Shown in pieces: positions 63,020 through 64,000 of a stretch of DNA of 64,000 bases; positions within the stretch are counted from its first letter, which is position 1; each line of letters opens with the position of its first letter. Source of the DNA: Nitrospiraceae bacterium (GTDB lineage: Bacteria; Nitrospirota; Nitrospiria; Nitrospirales; UBA8639); the NCBI GenBank assembly GCA_020632595.1, contig JACKFF010000001.1:496001-560000 (forward strand), read 5' to 3'. The position numbers and the translations under genes are program-made. The notes under the pieces are model-generated. The model was not told the origin of the DNA. It did not search any database and worked only from the letters and a program-made list of their open reading frames with translations.

Positions 63020-63955
63020 TCACACTCCACTTCCATACCTGCGCATCACCACAAGCTGGCCAATTGCCGCCACAATCATAAAAACAAAAAGAATAAAGGC
63101 CACAGCGGATGCCGAGCCCAGGCTCCACCATTTAAACCCTTCTTCATACATTAGATAAATAATGCTGAGCGTACTCTGGACGGGTCCGCCCTGTGTCATC
63201 ACATAGGGTTCGGCAAACAATTGGAAATATCCGGCCATGGTCAGTACCCCGACGAGAAACAGTGAAGGAATAAGGGAAGGCAAGGTGACATGAAAAAAAC
63301 GCTGAAGGGCATTGGCCCCGTCAATCCGTGCGGCCTCATACAAATCGCCGGGTATCGCCTGGAGGCCCGCCAGGAGAATGATCATATTGTAGCCAAAGTT
63401 TTTCCAGACCGCGAAAAGAATGATGGACGGCATGGAAAAATGTGGATCCCCCAGCCAGTCCACAACGGGAAGGCCCAACCAATCGAGAGAATAATTGATC
63501 AAGCCATAACGGGTATGCAGAAGATATCGCCAGATCACCGCCACCGCCACAATGGTCGTCACCACCGGCGCAAACAGGGCCGTCCTGAAGAACCCCTTGA
63601 AGCGCACCATCTGCCCGTTCAGCAATAGGGCCCCCGCCAGCGACACGAACACCGAGAGGGGCGCACCGACCAGCACGAAATACAGCGTATTACCCAGGGC
63701 CTGCCAGAATAGCGGCCGTTGCAACAGTTCAATATAGTTTTGGAAACCCACGAATCGCAGGTTGGACAGGTCGGCCAGGGCATAAATATCAAAATCCGTC
63801 AGACTGAGAGCAAACGCCGCCAGCACCGGCAGAAAGAAAAAGACGCCTATGATCGCCAGCGCCGGCCCGGCAAACAGCCAGCCTGCCACAGACGATTTCA
63901 CGATCCTGCTCTTCCTTCCCACGCTCTGTAGAGAGAGGATTCCACTATTCGCCAA
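63020..63955 (-). CDS. Sugar ABC transporter permease (MalF type)
   Basis: Up to 311 residues. The open frame starts at TTG 63955 without a ribosome site; GTG 63901 (293 residues, GGAAGGAAGAG upstream) is an alternative and still keeps the first membrane helix. Six hydrophobic segments, FVGFQNYIELL after the first, and the EAA loop DLYEAARIDGANALQRF with VTLPSLIPS. Forms the membrane pore with the permease at 61917. The missing solute-binding protein gene is expected just beyond the right edge, and a short frame ending at 63945 may be its tail. Confidence 0.88.
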   Translation of the reverse strand: MANSGILSLQSVGRKSRIVKSSVAGWLFAGPALAIIGVFFFLPVLAAFALSLTDFDIYALADLSNLRFVGFQNYIELLQRPLFWQALGNTLYFVLVGAPLSVFVSLAGALLLNGQMVRFKGFFRTALFAPVVTTIVAVAVIWRYLLHTRYGLINYSLDWLGLPVVDWLGDPHFSMPSIILFAVWKNFGYNMIILLAGLQAIPGDLYEAARIDGANALQRFFHVTLPSLIPSLFLVGVLTMAGYFQLFAEPYVMTQGGPVQSTLSIIYLMYEEGFKWWSLGSASAVAFILFVFMIVAAIGQLVVMRRYGSGV

Positions 63956-64000
63956 AATATTGAATGGAAGATGATGCCTGGAAATTTAGAGGACTATCGG

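Noticed and set aside
1..64000. CRISPR array, rRNA genes, replication origin or phage structural genes
   Set aside because: Looked for and not seen: no regular spaced repeats, no rRNA-like sequence, no DnaA-box cluster, no capsid, tail or integrase gene.

Overview
The window looks like a chromosomal piece of a Nitrospira-like bacterium (phylum Nitrospirota). The pointers are a transaldolase/phosphoglucose isomerase fusion, a TtuA/TtuB tRNA-thiolation pair, a two-subunit decarboxylase locus of phosphonate type, and a short interspersed repeat that reads as KKAASGVLAIFPCS in one frame, which I associate from memory with Nitrospira genomes. The taxonomic call is an inference; no rRNA or marker gene is present.

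Region by region. 0-2.3 kb: a cell-wall sugar kinase and a sugar-1-phosphate nucleotidyltransferase (AmgK/MurU type). 3-14.5 kb: central sugar metabolism, with a GH15 glucosidase/trehalase, gnd and zwf on the plus strand and tal-pgi and tkt on the minus strand, which together cover the pentose phosphate pathway. 14.7-16.5 kb: TtuB-like sulfur carrier, TtuA-like thiolase and a hypothetical protein. 16.6-25.3 kb: a minus-strand locus that looks like phosphonate (aminoethylphosphonate) headgroup synthesis and transfer to a lipid: flippase-like membrane protein, CDP-alcohol phosphatidyltransferase fusion, cytidylyltransferase, aminotransferase and split phosphonopyruvate decarboxylase. It carries a MITE between the two decarboxylase subunits, and no PEP mutase is visible. 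A QueF relic and a DegT aminotransferase follow. 25.5-32.7 kb: housekeeping genes (inositol phosphatase family, RNA methyltransferase, hydroxyacid dehydrogenase, cation antiporter, SprT-like protease, tadA) and tRNA-Ser(CGA).

32.7-39.8 kb: an apparent island bounded by a second copy of the tRNA-Ser 3' end and its downstream flank. It holds a decayed IS6 element, a TPR protein, a sulfite-oxidase-type molybdoenzyme, a diiron-like protein and a TetR regulator with matching palindromes at both promoters. 39.8-50 kb: a decayed accessory zone with lipoproteins, a truncated SABATH-type methyltransferase, a deleted IS6 copy, a sphingomyelinase-like phosphodiesterase, an IS110-family transposase with an internal stop, and three of the four copies of a ~190 bp repeat.

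50-64 kb: a minus-strand carbohydrate operon with two ABC permeases, an ABC ATPase, a GH1 beta-glucosidase, two ~1040-residue secreted paralogous (alpha/alpha)6-type glycosidases and a secreted repeat protein. A repeat is inserted between the two permease genes. The solute-binding protein would lie beyond the right edge. The two large glycosidases and the phosphonate-lipid locus are the best candidates for biology that is not yet well described.
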